64,000 nt of DNA from CAZVNZ01 sp964628515 (lineage in GTDB: Bacteria; Bacillota; Clostridia; Christensenellales; Christensenellaceae): assembly GCA_964628515.1 (NCBI GenBank), contig CAZVNZ010000012.1, positions 20,801 to 84,800 on the forward strand. Reading direction: 5' to 3'. The position numbers were made by a program, and so were the translations under genes. Positions within the stretch are counted from its first letter, which is position 1, and every line of letters starts with the position of its first letter. This document shows positions 42,187-50,711 of this stretch, piece by piece. A model generated the notes under the pieces. That model saw nothing but the letters and a program-made list of their open reading frames with translations. It ran no database searches and had not been told where the DNA came from.

Positions 42187-42485
42187 TACTCTACCTCTAT
42201 TTTACTGTTTTTCATTTTTTTATATGCGATAATAGTCTTAATGCCCTTGTACATAGGCACAAGCACTATTACACCCACCAACCCTCCGGCACAGTAAAGC
42301 ATGGTATACACTCCAAAGAAATTCGCCATTAAAAAGAGAGTTAGTAGTATTATTCCAAATTTTACCAAAAATATCCACGTTGCCGAGCTTTTGGCATTTT
42401 TAACATCTAAGAGTATGTTTATTGCTTTTTGCAGTAGTATAAGCTGTACAATGCCTATACCTATGCCAACAAAAATGCCCCACAT
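42186..42485 (-). CDS. AtpI/AtpR-like small membrane protein heading the atp operon
   Basis: A 99-residue protein with three hydrophobic segments (about 2-22, 34-54 and 62-82) and a basic tail. Its position as first gene and its size fit the ATP synthase assembly protein AtpI (c-ring chaperone) or the AtpR-type subunit of N-ATPases. Sequence similarity is too weak for me to choose, though the gene order (I-B-E-F-A-G-D-C) is that of ordinary F-ATPases. AAAGGT precedes its ATG. Confidence 0.65.
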   Translation of the reverse strand: MWGIFVGIGIGIVQLILLQKAINILLDVKNAKSSATWIFLVKFGIILLTLFLMANFFGVYTMLYCAGGLVGVIVLVPMYKGIKTIIAYKKMKNSKIEVE

Positions 42486-42562
42486 AGCGTGCTACCTTTC
42501 GTAAAAAATAAAATTCGGCAGTATTTTTAAACTATATTAAATATAAAGAACTTGCCTAAATT

Positions 42563-42591
42563 ATTCTATTACTTATTTAAGTATTATGCAA
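42563..42591 (-). promoter_or_regulatory. atp operon promoter
   Basis: On the minus strand TTGCAT (42591-42586), 17 bases, TAGAAT (42568-42563), about 80 bases upstream of the first atp gene. The rest of the 269-base gap up to pyk shows only AT-rich DNA and no clear terminator. Confidence 0.6.
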
Positions 42592-42754
42592 GTGGTTTTT
42601 TATACTCAAAAACCTAATTTTTCAAGTGTATTTTTTGATTTATTAACAAAAAATCCACAATTTACTTGCATTTACTAAGGATACCTGTAAAATACCCTGT
42701 TTTTCGTACTTTATATATAATTTTTACAATATTTGTTTCCTATTATATATACAG

Positions 42755-44509
42755 TTATATGGTAGTATCCGTATTTTGCACAAGTCCAAGCCCGGAATCT
42801 ACCTTTACTATTGTACCGCTTCTTAGTATTAAGGTTGCGTTTTCCGCCTCACAAATAACCGGAATATCCAAAGACAGCCCAACCACCACAGCATTGGATT
42901 CTTCCAATTTTTCTTCCGTAATTATGGCAGATGCTCGTTTTAGTATATCTAAAAGCTCTATGGAGGTTTCTCTTAGCACCAAAATATCTCCTGTATTAAA
43001 GTCTTGAAGTGCCTGCTCCTTAGTAACGGCAACACACAGCCTTGCGCTTGCACACAGGTTGTTTGCCCCCTTGCCTTTTACCAGCACATCCCCTACCATT
43101 TCCACCTTAAGTAAGTTGGTAGTACCCGAAACCCCCAAGGGTATGCCTGCACAAATAACCACTAAATCCCCATCTTTTATAAGCCCTTCGTTTTTGCAGT
43201 TTGCCACCGAGCCTCTAAGTAGCTCCTCAGTGTTTGTTTTTTCCTCCATTGGCACGGGTATAACCCCCCAAGACATACTTAATTGCCTTAGCACCTTTTT
43301 ATCGGGAGAGCATGCGTAAATAGGTATTGCAGGTCTGTATTTGGAAATCAGCCGTGCGGATTTCCCCGATTTTGTTACGGTGATGATAGATTTTGCATCA
43401 AGGTCGTAGGCTGTTACACACGCCGCATGAGAAATTGCGTTTGTAACATCTAACCCTTCGGCAAAGCTGTTGTTTCTAAACTGAGTTATGTAGTCTACAT
43501 CCCCCTCTGTACGCAAAGCGATTTTAGCCATAGTTTTTACCGCTTCCACAGGGTATTTGCCTGCCGCCGTTTCTCCCGATAGCATTATTGCGCTTGTACC
43601 TTCGTAAATTGCGGTGGCAACGTCGTTTGTCTCCGCTCTTGTTGGCCTTGGGTTGTGCATCATACTGTCTAACATTTGGGTTGCGGTTATAACAATTTTA
43701 CCTGCGCTGTACCCCATTGTAATAAGGTTTTTTTGCAGTACAGGTACTTCCTCTAAGGGTATTTCCACACCCATATCCCCTCTTGCAACCATTATGCCGT
43801 CGCATACTCTTAGTATGCTTTCTATGTTTTTAACACCTTCTGCGTTTTCTATTTTTGCAATAATTTTTATGTCCTTACCGCCGTTTCTGTCTAAAATTTT
43901 TCTTATATCTAAAATATCCTTTGCATTTCTGGTAAAAGACGCCGCCACAAAATCGAAATCGCACTTTGCGGCAAAAATAATATCCTGCTCGTCTTTTTCG
44001 CTTATATAGGGCATAGACAGGCTTATTCCCGGTACATTTACACCCTTTCTTGAGCCTATTACTCCGCCGTTAATTACCTTGCAAATTATATCCGTTTTGC
44101 TTTTAATATCTGTTACTTCAAGCTCTATGAGTCCGTCATCTATCAGTATTTTACTGCCGATGTTTACGTCGTTCGGTAAATCTTTAAAGGATACACTTAC
44201 GGTTTTTTCGTTGCCTGTAACCTCTTTTGTTGTTAGGGTAAAGGTATGCCCTTCCGTTAAGGTTATTTTATCCTTCTCGAAAACTCCTATTCGTATTTCG
44301 GGCCCCTTGGTGTCAAGCAAGCATGGTAGATATTTTCCCGTTTGCTTTGCAACCTGCCGTACTAACTTTAGCCTTTCTCTGTGCTCTTCGTGAGTACCGT
44401 GAGAGAAGTTAAGTCGTGCTACATCCATACCTGCGTCTATCATATTGGTTAGTATATCCCCATCTGTACATGCCGGTCCTATGGTGCATATTATTTTTGT
44501 TTTTCTCAT
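42755..44509 (-). CDS. pyk: Pyruvate kinase with C-terminal PEP-utilising-like domain
   Basis: A 584-residue enzyme of glycolysis. The catalytic barrel (TKIICTIGPA, NFSHGTHEEH, VARGDMGVEI, and MLDSMMHNPRPTRAE with the substrate and K+ contacts) and an allosteric C domain are followed by an extra C-terminal domain of about 100 residues like the swivelling domain of PEP-utilising enzymes, as in Geobacillus. At the phosphohistidine position (TSHAA in related domains) it reads EESNAVV, with Asn in place of His, so no phosphotransfer is expected. Its ATG overlaps the pfkB-family stop by one base. Confidence 0.95.
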   Translation of the reverse strand: MRKTKIICTIGPACTDGDILTNMIDAGMDVARLNFSHGTHEEHRERLKLVRQVAKQTGKYLPCLLDTKGPEIRIGVFEKDKITLTEGHTFTLTTKEVTGNEKTVSVSFKDLPNDVNIGSKILIDDGLIELEVTDIKSKTDIICKVINGGVIGSRKGVNVPGISLSMPYISEKDEQDIIFAAKCDFDFVAASFTRNAKDILDIRKILDRNGGKDIKIIAKIENAEGVKNIESILRVCDGIMVARGDMGVEIPLEEVPVLQKNLITMGYSAGKIVITATQMLDSMMHNPRPTRAETNDVATAIYEGTSAIMLSGETAAGKYPVEAVKTMAKIALRTEGDVDYITQFRNNSFAEGLDVTNAISHAACVTAYDLDAKSIITVTKSGKSARLISKYRPAIPIYACSPDKKVLRQLSMSWGVIPVPMEEKTNTEELLRGSVANCKNEGLIKDGDLVVICAGIPLGVSGTTNLLKVEMVGDVLVKGKGANNLCASARLCVAVTKEQALQDFNTGDILVLRETSIELLDILKRASAIITEEKLEESNAVVVGLSLDIPVICEAENATLILRSGTIVKVDSGLGLVQNTDTTI

Positions 44510-45429
44510 TAATTTACCTCTTCTATTTCTATTTTGGCGTAGTATTCCTTAAATAACTCCGCCGTACAAAGTTGTGTGCCTTCAAGGGTTACAGAAGCGC
44601 TTGCGGCGGCTACTCCTGCCCTAAGTGCCTCTTTAATGTCTGTATCTATGTTTGCTACTATGCCTGCCACCATTGAGTCCCCTGCGCCCACAGTGGATTT
44701 TATATTTAGCTTTAAAGGTTTTGCAAAATATGCCTTGTTTTTATCTATAATTAGTGCTCCGTCACCTCCCATGGAAATTCCTACCACACTGACACCGTCA
44801 TCAATAATAGTTTTAACGGCAGAAATTACGTCTGCAATGCTGTTGCTTTTTACTTGCGTTATTGTTTTTAGCTCGTCTATATTGGGTTTTATAAAATAGG
44901 GTTTTTTTTCTATGCCAAATTTCAGTACGCTGTCGTCTGCATCTAAAATACATTTTACCCCTTTTGCATTTAACTTTTCTATTAGCTTTCCGTAGGTGTC
45001 TTTTGCACAACCGGGAGGCAAACTCCCCGTCAGTACAGCAATATCGCCCTTGTTAATTTTTTGCACAATGCTTCCGCAAATTCTATCTATAAATACTTGA
45101 CTAACAAGCATTCCGCTCTCGTTTATTTCGGTAATTACCCCATCTGCAAAAATTTTGGTGTTGGTACGGGAAGTACCCTCCACTTCACAAAAATCACAAG
45201 GAATATTTTTGTCTTTAAGTCTGTCTTTAATAATTTGTTTGTCCGAGTCGTACAAAAAGCCCAGTACGCTAACCTCTTTGTTTAGCTCCTTTAGCACTAC
45301 CGCCACGTTGATTGCCTTGCCTGCACCGTCTGTAAGAATTTTTTCCGGTCTGTTGGTGCCACCCACATTAAGTGCCTTTAAGTATATGGTTTTGTCGATT
45401 GTGGGATTTAAGTAAATACAGTATATCAT
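44509..45429 (-). CDS. PfkB-family sugar kinase, 1-phosphofructokinase/tagatose-6-phosphate kinase type
   Basis: A 306-residue PfkB carbohydrate kinase. It shows LNPTIDKTIYL at the N-terminus, GAGKAINVAVVL for substrate, LTGSLPPG, and the anion-hole/catalytic STVGAGDSMVAG (about 249-260). This pattern is that of FruK or LacC. It would phosphorylate fructose 1-phosphate or tagatose 6-phosphate. It overlaps pyk, so sugar entry and pyruvate kinase are co-expressed. No PTS gene is adjacent. Confidence 0.88.
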   Translation of the reverse strand: MIYCIYLNPTIDKTIYLKALNVGGTNRPEKILTDGAGKAINVAVVLKELNKEVSVLGFLYDSDKQIIKDRLKDKNIPCDFCEVEGTSRTNTKIFADGVITEINESGMLVSQVFIDRICGSIVQKINKGDIAVLTGSLPPGCAKDTYGKLIEKLNAKGVKCILDADDSVLKFGIEKKPYFIKPNIDELKTITQVKSNSIADVISAVKTIIDDGVSVVGISMGGDGALIIDKNKAYFAKPLKLNIKSTVGAGDSMVAGIVANIDTDIKEALRAGVAAASASVTLEGTQLCTAELFKEYYAKIEIEEVN

Positions 45430-45451
45430 TTTTTTCCTTTCTGCAATTTAT

Positions 45452-45484
45452 TAGGGGTTTACAAATAACATCTGTAAACCCCTA
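45452..45484 (-). terminator. Strong hairpin after the EF-G paralogue
   Basis: TAGGGGTTTACA (45452-45463) and TGTAAACCCCTA (45473-45484) form a perfect 12-bp stem with a 9-base loop. It lies 17 bases after the stop. The following sequence is A-rich rather than T-rich, so it may act as an RNA end barrier or a partial terminator. Confidence 0.6.
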
Positions 45485-45500
45485 AGTAGTTTAGTTGTAA

Positions 45501-47573
45501 TTAATTTTCTTCTAAGTCTTTTTTTGCTTTCTCTATAATTTTAGCAGACATTGCTGCCGGTATTTCCTCGTATCTTTGGAAGGTTTGTACAAAAGAGCCT
45601 CTTGCTTGAGTCATAGAGCGCAAATCCGTTGCGTATTTAAACATTTCGCTCATGGGCACTTCCGCCACTACCTCCTGACCGTCCTCTACGGGATTCATAC
45701 CAAGTATTCTGCCCCGTCTTCTGTTTAAGTCTCCGATTATGTCTCCCATGTATTCGTCGGGTATTGTAACTTCTACCTTGCAAATAGGCTCTAACAGTAC
45801 AGGATTTGCCTCTGCCGTGCCCTTTTTGTATGCAAGACTTGCAGCCACCTTAAACGCCATTTCCGAAGAGTCTACAGGGTGGAAAGAGCCATCGTACAAT
45901 GTGCATTTTAAATTAACCATAGGATAGCCTGCCAGCACACCTTTAACAATGCTTTCTCTTAAACCTTTTTCTACCGCCGGAATGTACTGTCTTGGCACTA
46001 CACCGCCTACGATTTTATCTACAAACTCGAATTCTCCCCCATCAAATATAGGCTCAAACTCTACCCAAACATCGCCGTACTGCCCATGACCGCCACTTTG
46101 TTTTTTGTGCTTGCCTTGAGCTTTAACCGCTTTTTTAATGGTTTCTCTGTAAGGAATACGTGGGTCTTGCAATGCACCTTCCACATTAAACTTATTTTTA
46201 AGTTTGTTGTTAATAATTTCTAAGTGCATTTCTCCCATGCCGTTCGCAAGCATGTCTCCCGTTTCTAAATCTTTTACCAGTTTAAAGGTTGGGTCTTCCT
46301 CTTCTAATTTATGAAGTCCGCCGTACACCTTTTCCTCCTCCCCTTGTTTTTTTGCAACAACCGCAAGAGAAATACAAGGAGCAGGAAATTCTATCTGCCC
46401 TAAGTCCACAGGGTTTGAGGGTGTGCATAAAGTATCTCCGGAAACTGTATATTGCAGTTTTGCCACAGCACAAATATCTCCGGCGCAAACTTTATCGATA
46501 TTAATAAGTTTTTTGCCTCTCATAATCCCTAAATTAGAGCATTTTTCGTGTTTTTCTTTATTAAAGTTATCCACCGCCATATCCGCAGTAAGTGTACCGC
46601 TTACCACCTTCATTATGGAAATTTTTCCTACAAATGGGTCTGCAATGGTTTTAAGCACATGTGCCGCAAAGGGTGCGGTTGGGTCTGCCTTAAGTTCTAT
46701 ATCCTTACCTGCTTTGTCCTTTGCTTTAACTACTTTTGTGTCTGCAAAGGGCAACAGAGAAATAAGCTCGTCGAGTAGAGTAATAACACCTAAGTTAGCC
46801 GCCGCGGCAGTCGCAAACACGGGTGCAATACTTCCTGATTTTACGCCAATTTCCAACCCCATAAAAATTTCTTCGTTGGTTAGTGTTTCTCCGTCAAAGA
46901 ATTTTTCCATTAGTTTTTCATCGTTTCCGGCAGCGTTTTCCGTAAGCGTATCCCTCATTAGTTGAGCTTCGTCCGCTAAATTTGCCGGCATATCTATTTC
47001 CACTCTTTTACCGTTTTCAAATTTATATGCTTTAAAGTTAATAACATCAATAACTCCGCAAAACTTTGTGCCGTCCATTATTGGTATTTGTACAGGAGTT
47101 ACAGCCGCACCATACTTATCTGTCAGCGCTTTAATGGCATCCGAATACTTTGTGTTTTCTTTATCTATTTGGTTTACCACAAATGCTCTTGGTATGTTGT
47201 GTTTTACGCAGTAGTCGTAAGCCTTCATAGCACCTACCGGCACAGTTTCGTGAGGGCTTAGCACAATAAGTGCGTTATCGCATAGCTCGTAAGCTGCAAC
47301 TGCCTCTCCCACAAAGTCAAAATACCCCGGTACATCAACGATATTTAGCTTTTTTTCCTTCCATTCTATGGGTGCTATTGCAAGCCCTATGGAAATCATC
47401 CGCTTTGCTTCTTCCGGGTCATAGTCTGTAACGGTGTTTTTGTCTTCTACTCTGCCCTGCCTTTCAATAGCGCCGGAATTAAAGAGCATAGCTTCTGTTA
47501 GTGTTGTCTTGCCATCGCCCCCATGACCCACCACCGCAATATTTAATATGTCTTGTGGATTGTATACTTTCAT
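45501..47573 (-). CDS. EF-G-like translational GTPase (EF-G2 type)
   Basis: A 690-residue paralogue of elongation factor G with the full domain set: G domain (G1 GHGGDGKTT, about 16-24; NQIDKE as the NKxD element), domain II, and domains III-V (SGGHGQYGDVWVEFEP, GYPMVNLKCTLYDGSFHPVDSS). Switch II is DVPGYFDF rather than DTPGHVDF: the catalytic His is Tyr, as in EF-G2 proteins such as the Thermus one. These paralogues do not replace EF-G and their role is unsettled. GAGGAGG lies upstream of ATG. Confidence 0.9.
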   Translation of the reverse strand: MKVYNPQDILNIAVVGHGGDGKTTLTEAMLFNSGAIERQGRVEDKNTVTDYDPEEAKRMISIGLAIAPIEWKEKKLNIVDVPGYFDFVGEAVAAYELCDNALIVLSPHETVPVGAMKAYDYCVKHNIPRAFVVNQIDKENTKYSDAIKALTDKYGAAVTPVQIPIMDGTKFCGVIDVINFKAYKFENGKRVEIDMPANLADEAQLMRDTLTENAAGNDEKLMEKFFDGETLTNEEIFMGLEIGVKSGSIAPVFATAAAANLGVITLLDELISLLPFADTKVVKAKDKAGKDIELKADPTAPFAAHVLKTIADPFVGKISIMKVVSGTLTADMAVDNFNKEKHEKCSNLGIMRGKKLINIDKVCAGDICAVAKLQYTVSGDTLCTPSNPVDLGQIEFPAPCISLAVVAKKQGEEEKVYGGLHKLEEEDPTFKLVKDLETGDMLANGMGEMHLEIINNKLKNKFNVEGALQDPRIPYRETIKKAVKAQGKHKKQSGGHGQYGDVWVEFEPIFDGGEFEFVDKIVGGVVPRQYIPAVEKGLRESIVKGVLAGYPMVNLKCTLYDGSFHPVDSSEMAFKVAASLAYKKGTAEANPVLLEPICKVEVTIPDEYMGDIIGDLNRRRGRILGMNPVEDGQEVVAEVPMSEMFKYATDLRSMTQARGSFVQTFQRYEEIPAAMSAKIIEKAKKDLEEN

Positions 47574-47776
47574 ATAGATTTCCTCCTCAAGTTAAATTAT
47601 TTATATGAAGCTTTTATATACAAAATATGTAGTTAAGTAGTAACACTTATATAAAAACCATTTTAACAGATTTTGGCAGAAAAATAAATACATTTTTTCC
47701 AATATGAAAAATTTGTGTGGAAATTGTGGGGATAATGTGCAATAATATGATATATATTATTTGTTGAGGTGTAAAA

Positions 47777-48268
47777 ATGGAAGAAAAAAAATCAGACAAT
47801 TTAGGCGATACCGTTAATAGTGTTGATGATGTTGATAATGTGGAAAGTGGGCAAATAAGCAATGTTGCAAATACCGAAGAGCAAAGCATAACCACAACGG
47901 AAGTAACAAACAGCGATGGCGAAATTAGCGATGTCGAGGTAATAGAAGAGGAAGAGGCACCCATAAGAATTGCGGAGCCTACCCCCACCCAAAAAAAGCT
48001 GCAAATTTTACTGGGTATTTTATCCGGAGCGGCAATCTGGTTTTCTTTAGGGCTTGGCTACGTAATTGTGGAAATACAAAACGGCAGTACCTTTTTTAGC
48101 TGGTTGTTTGTAATAGTTTTTGCGGTAATAATGTTTGGCAAAAGGTTTTACGACAACAAAAAGCATGTGGACACACGGGTGTTTTCAAAATTCTTTTTAA
48201 TTAGTTTGATTGTATTTTTAGGTGTGTACATACTAATTTCTTACTTTAACGGCTGGCTTTTCAACTAA
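47777..48268 (+). CDS. Acidic-headed three-helix membrane protein
   Basis: A 163-residue protein I do not recognise. It has an acidic, low-complexity N-terminus (1-65, rich in Asp, Glu, Asn and Val), then three membrane helices (about 76-98, 102-120 and 136-157) with a basic loop KRFYDNKKHVDTR between the second and third. GAGGTG lies 5 bases upstream of ATG. A weak plus-strand promoter (TTGTGG, 16 bases, TATGAT) and a good terminator make it a single-gene unit, divergent from the EF-G paralogue. Confidence 0.72.
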   Translation: MEEKKSDNLGDTVNSVDDVDNVESGQISNVANTEEQSITTTEVTNSDGEISDVEVIEEEEAPIRIAEPTPTQKKLQILLGILSGAAIWFSLGLGYVIVEIQNGSTFFSWLFVIVFAVIMFGKRFYDNKKHVDTRVFSKFFLISLIVFLGVYILISYFNGWLFN

Positions 48269-48280
48269 AAGTTAAACTTA

Positions 48281-48316
48281 AAAAGTGCTATGTAATTACT
48301 GCATAGCACTTTTTTT
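48281..48316 (+). terminator. Terminator after the acidic-headed membrane protein
   Basis: AAAAGTGCTATG (48281-48292) pairs with CATAGCACTTTT (48302-48313), with a 9-base loop, and is followed by further T residues. It also faces the convergent nrdJ gene and could serve both. Confidence 0.88.
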
Positions 48317-48353
48317 ATTGTGATTATTATTGCTACCCTCAAAGGTTATATAT

Positions 48354-50585
48354 TTAACCGCATTTGGAGTATCCGCAAGAACGGCATATATTGCAGCCCC
48401 CCTCGTGGTCTAATTTCTTTCCGCATTCGGGGCATTGGGTGTCATCTTGCTTTTGCTCGCTTTCGCCGTCATGATACATTAGCGGAGCTATTTGCTCCCC
48501 TTGAATAAGCGCCACCTTTTCTAACATTCTGCCTATGGCATCCGGGCAGGAAAGCACCTTAACATCCCCTTTTCTTAGGGTGGAGTGGCATCTTATGCCT
48601 CTTAGTTGCTCTACTACCTGTCTAACATCCATACCCGACCTTAATATTGTAGAAACAAGCCTGCTTGTAGCCTCCGACTGGGATGGGCAACCCCCTGCAC
48701 GTCCTAAGTTGGTAAACACTTCGCAAATACCGTTTTCATCATAATTAACGGTAACATACAGGTTTCCGCAGCCAATTTTAATTTTTTGGGTGATGCCCTG
48801 TGTAATCTCCGGCCGTTGTCTTGGAGAAATACTCTTGTTTTCCGCAACCATTTGCTTTGTTTCTTCTTTATCCTTGTTTACAGCTCCAATATTTAGCACC
48901 TGCGCATCTCTTGAGCCGTCTCTGTATATTGTTACACCTTTTAGCCCTAATTTATAGGCAAGCTCGTAAACCTCTCTGACATCCTCTTTGGTGGCTTCTG
49001 TCGGGAAATTTACCGTTTTTGAAACCGCATTATCCGTAAATTCTTGGAAAGCCGCCTGCATTTTTACGTGGTATATAGGCGTAATATCGTGGGCGGTAAC
49101 AAAAACCTTTTTTAAATCCTCGGGGATTTCTTCTATGTGGGCTATTGTACCCTCTTTTGCAATTCTCTCAAGGATTTCTTTATTGTACAGCCCTCTTTCT
49201 TTAAGCACCTGCTCAAAGTAGGGGTGAGTTTCTATAAGCTCGTCGTTATCCATTACGTTTCTTATGTAAGATAATCCAAATATTGGCTCTATACCGCTGG
49301 AGCTTCCGCAAATAATGGAAATTGTGCCTGTGGGCGCTATGGTTGTAACCGTTGCATTTCTTTGTACAAGCCCCTTTTGCTTAAATGTGCTTTCCTGATA
49401 CACGGGGAATGTACCTCTTTGCTTTGCTAATTCGCAAGACATTTCCCTTGCATTTTCCTGTAAAAACTCCATAATTTTCTTGGCAAACTCTATGGCTTCC
49501 TCCGAGTTGTAGGGTATTTTAAGTTTGTATAAAATATCCGCAAAGCCCATAATTCCTAAGCCTATTTTTCTTGTGGATAGTGTCATATCTCTAATTTTAT
49601 CCAAAGGATAGTTGTTTACCGAAATAACGTTATCCAAAAAATGTACCGCAACTTTTATAACCCTTTTATATTCGTCAAAATCAAATGTGTAGCCGTCCTC
49701 TGTTCTTATTAGTAGCTCATTTAGATTTACAGATCCTAAGTTACAGCTTTCAAAGGGTAGCAGAGGTTGCTCTCCGCAAGGGTTTGTGCTTTCTACCTCT
49801 CCTAAAGAGGGCACGGGGTTGTCTGCGTTTATTCTGTCTAAAAACACAATGCCCGGCTCGCCGTTAGACCATGCCATTTTAATTATAAGCTCGAAAACTT
49901 CATATGCGTTTAGCTTGCCTACCTCTTTTTTTGAGTGTGGGTCTATTAGGCTGTATTCTCTTTTTTCTTCCACAGCCCTCATAAATTCTTCCGTTATGCC
50001 CACACTTATATTAAAGTTTGTAATTTCCGTCTTTACCTTTTTGCATTGGATAAACTCCATAATATCCGGATGGTCTATCCGCAAAATACCCATATTGGCA
50101 CCACGTCTTGTGCCCCCCTGCTTTACTGCTTCAGTTGCCGCATTAAACACACGCATAAAGCTAATAGGACCGCTTGCCACACCCCCCGTAGAGTTTACGG
50201 AAGAGCCTTTGGCACGCAATCTGGAAAAAGAAAATCCTGTGCCTCCACCGCTTTTATGTATTAGTGCGGCATTTTTAACCGCATCAAAAATCTCCTCCAT
50301 ACTGTCTGCAACAGGCAGTACAAAGCAAGCAGAAAGTTGCCCTAACTCTCGCCCTGCGTTCATCAGAGTAGGAGAGTTAGGCATAAATTTTCTCGTGTTC
50401 ATTAACTCGTAAAATTCCTCTTGAGTGCCTTTTACGTCTGCGTTTAAGTCAAACTCCTTATCCGCTTCCGCAATGGCGCTTGCCACTCGTAAAAATAAAT
50501 CCTGTGGTGACTCGCAGGTTTTACCGTCTTTGTCCTTTTTTAAATAACGACGCTCAAGAACAGTAATTGCATTTTGGCTTAACAT
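48354..50585 (-). CDS. nrdJ: Adenosylcobalamin-dependent ribonucleotide reductase (class II)
   Basis: A 743-residue enzyme that reduces ribonucleotides to deoxyribonucleotides with a B12-derived radical. It shows NSPTLMNAG, QLSACFVLP, SGGGTGFSFSRLR, the catalytic NPCGEQPLLPFESCNLGSVNL region (quoted as NPCGEQPLL then ESCNLGSVNL, with the active-site Cys-Glu-Cys set), FPTEATKEDV, and a C-terminal zinc-ribbon-like tail with cysteine pairs (CPEC, CRSC). No ATP-cone is visible at the N-terminus. GAGGGG lies about 10 bases upstream of ATG. It depends on the cobalamin handled by btu and cob genes in this window. Confidence 0.96.
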   Translation of the reverse strand: MLSQNAITVLERRYLKKDKDGKTCESPQDLFLRVASAIAEADKEFDLNADVKGTQEEFYELMNTRKFMPNSPTLMNAGRELGQLSACFVLPVADSMEEIFDAVKNAALIHKSGGGTGFSFSRLRAKGSSVNSTGGVASGPISFMRVFNAATEAVKQGGTRRGANMGILRIDHPDIMEFIQCKKVKTEITNFNISVGITEEFMRAVEEKREYSLIDPHSKKEVGKLNAYEVFELIIKMAWSNGEPGIVFLDRINADNPVPSLGEVESTNPCGEQPLLPFESCNLGSVNLNELLIRTEDGYTFDFDEYKRVIKVAVHFLDNVISVNNYPLDKIRDMTLSTRKIGLGIMGFADILYKLKIPYNSEEAIEFAKKIMEFLQENAREMSCELAKQRGTFPVYQESTFKQKGLVQRNATVTTIAPTGTISIICGSSSGIEPIFGLSYIRNVMDNDELIETHPYFEQVLKERGLYNKEILERIAKEGTIAHIEEIPEDLKKVFVTAHDITPIYHVKMQAAFQEFTDNAVSKTVNFPTEATKEDVREVYELAYKLGLKGVTIYRDGSRDAQVLNIGAVNKDKEETKQMVAENKSISPRQRPEITQGITQKIKIGCGNLYVTVNYDENGICEVFTNLGRAGGCPSQSEATSRLVSTILRSGMDVRQVVEQLRGIRCHSTLRKGDVKVLSCPDAIGRMLEKVALIQGEQIAPLMYHDGESEQKQDDTQCPECGKKLDHEGGCNICRSCGYSKCG

Positions 50586-50603
50586 AGATTATATACCCCT
50601 CAA

Positions 50604-50619
50604 ATAATATATTTAGTGT
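50604..50619. promoter_or_regulatory. NrdR box, distal copy
   Basis: ATAATATATTTAGTGT fits the NrdR-box consensus (acaCwAtATaTwGtgt) at 13 of 16 positions. It starts exactly 32 bases from the second box, about three helical turns, which is the usual NrdR spacing. Confidence 0.72.
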
Positions 50620-50635
50620 TTCGTTTACTTATAAG

Positions 50636-50651
50636 ACACTACATATAGTAC
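50636..50651. promoter_or_regulatory. NrdR box overlapping the nrdJ -10
   Basis: ACACTACATATAGTAC fits the NrdR-box consensus at 13 of 16 positions. It contains the -10 of the nrdJ promoter, so NrdR binding would block transcription. nrdR itself is not in the window. Confidence 0.75.
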
Positions 50652-50673
50652 ATCATTCGGAAATAAATTGCAA
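50645..50673 (-). promoter_or_regulatory. nrdJ promoter
   Basis: On the minus strand TTGCAA (50673-50668), 17 bases, TACTAT (50650-50645). The -10 is embedded in an NrdR box. Confidence 0.6.
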
Positions 50674-50711
50674 TTACTTTTTTAGAAAAATACTATTTTA
50701 TTTTTAATTTT

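Noticed and set aside
46423..46965. Plus-strand 180-codon frame opposite the EF-G paralogue
   Set aside because: Antisense shadow; no ribosome binding site and no motif.
49786..50412. Plus-strand 208-codon frame opposite nrdJ
   Set aside because: The longest shadow frame of the window, but fully inside a well-supported gene and without recognisable features.
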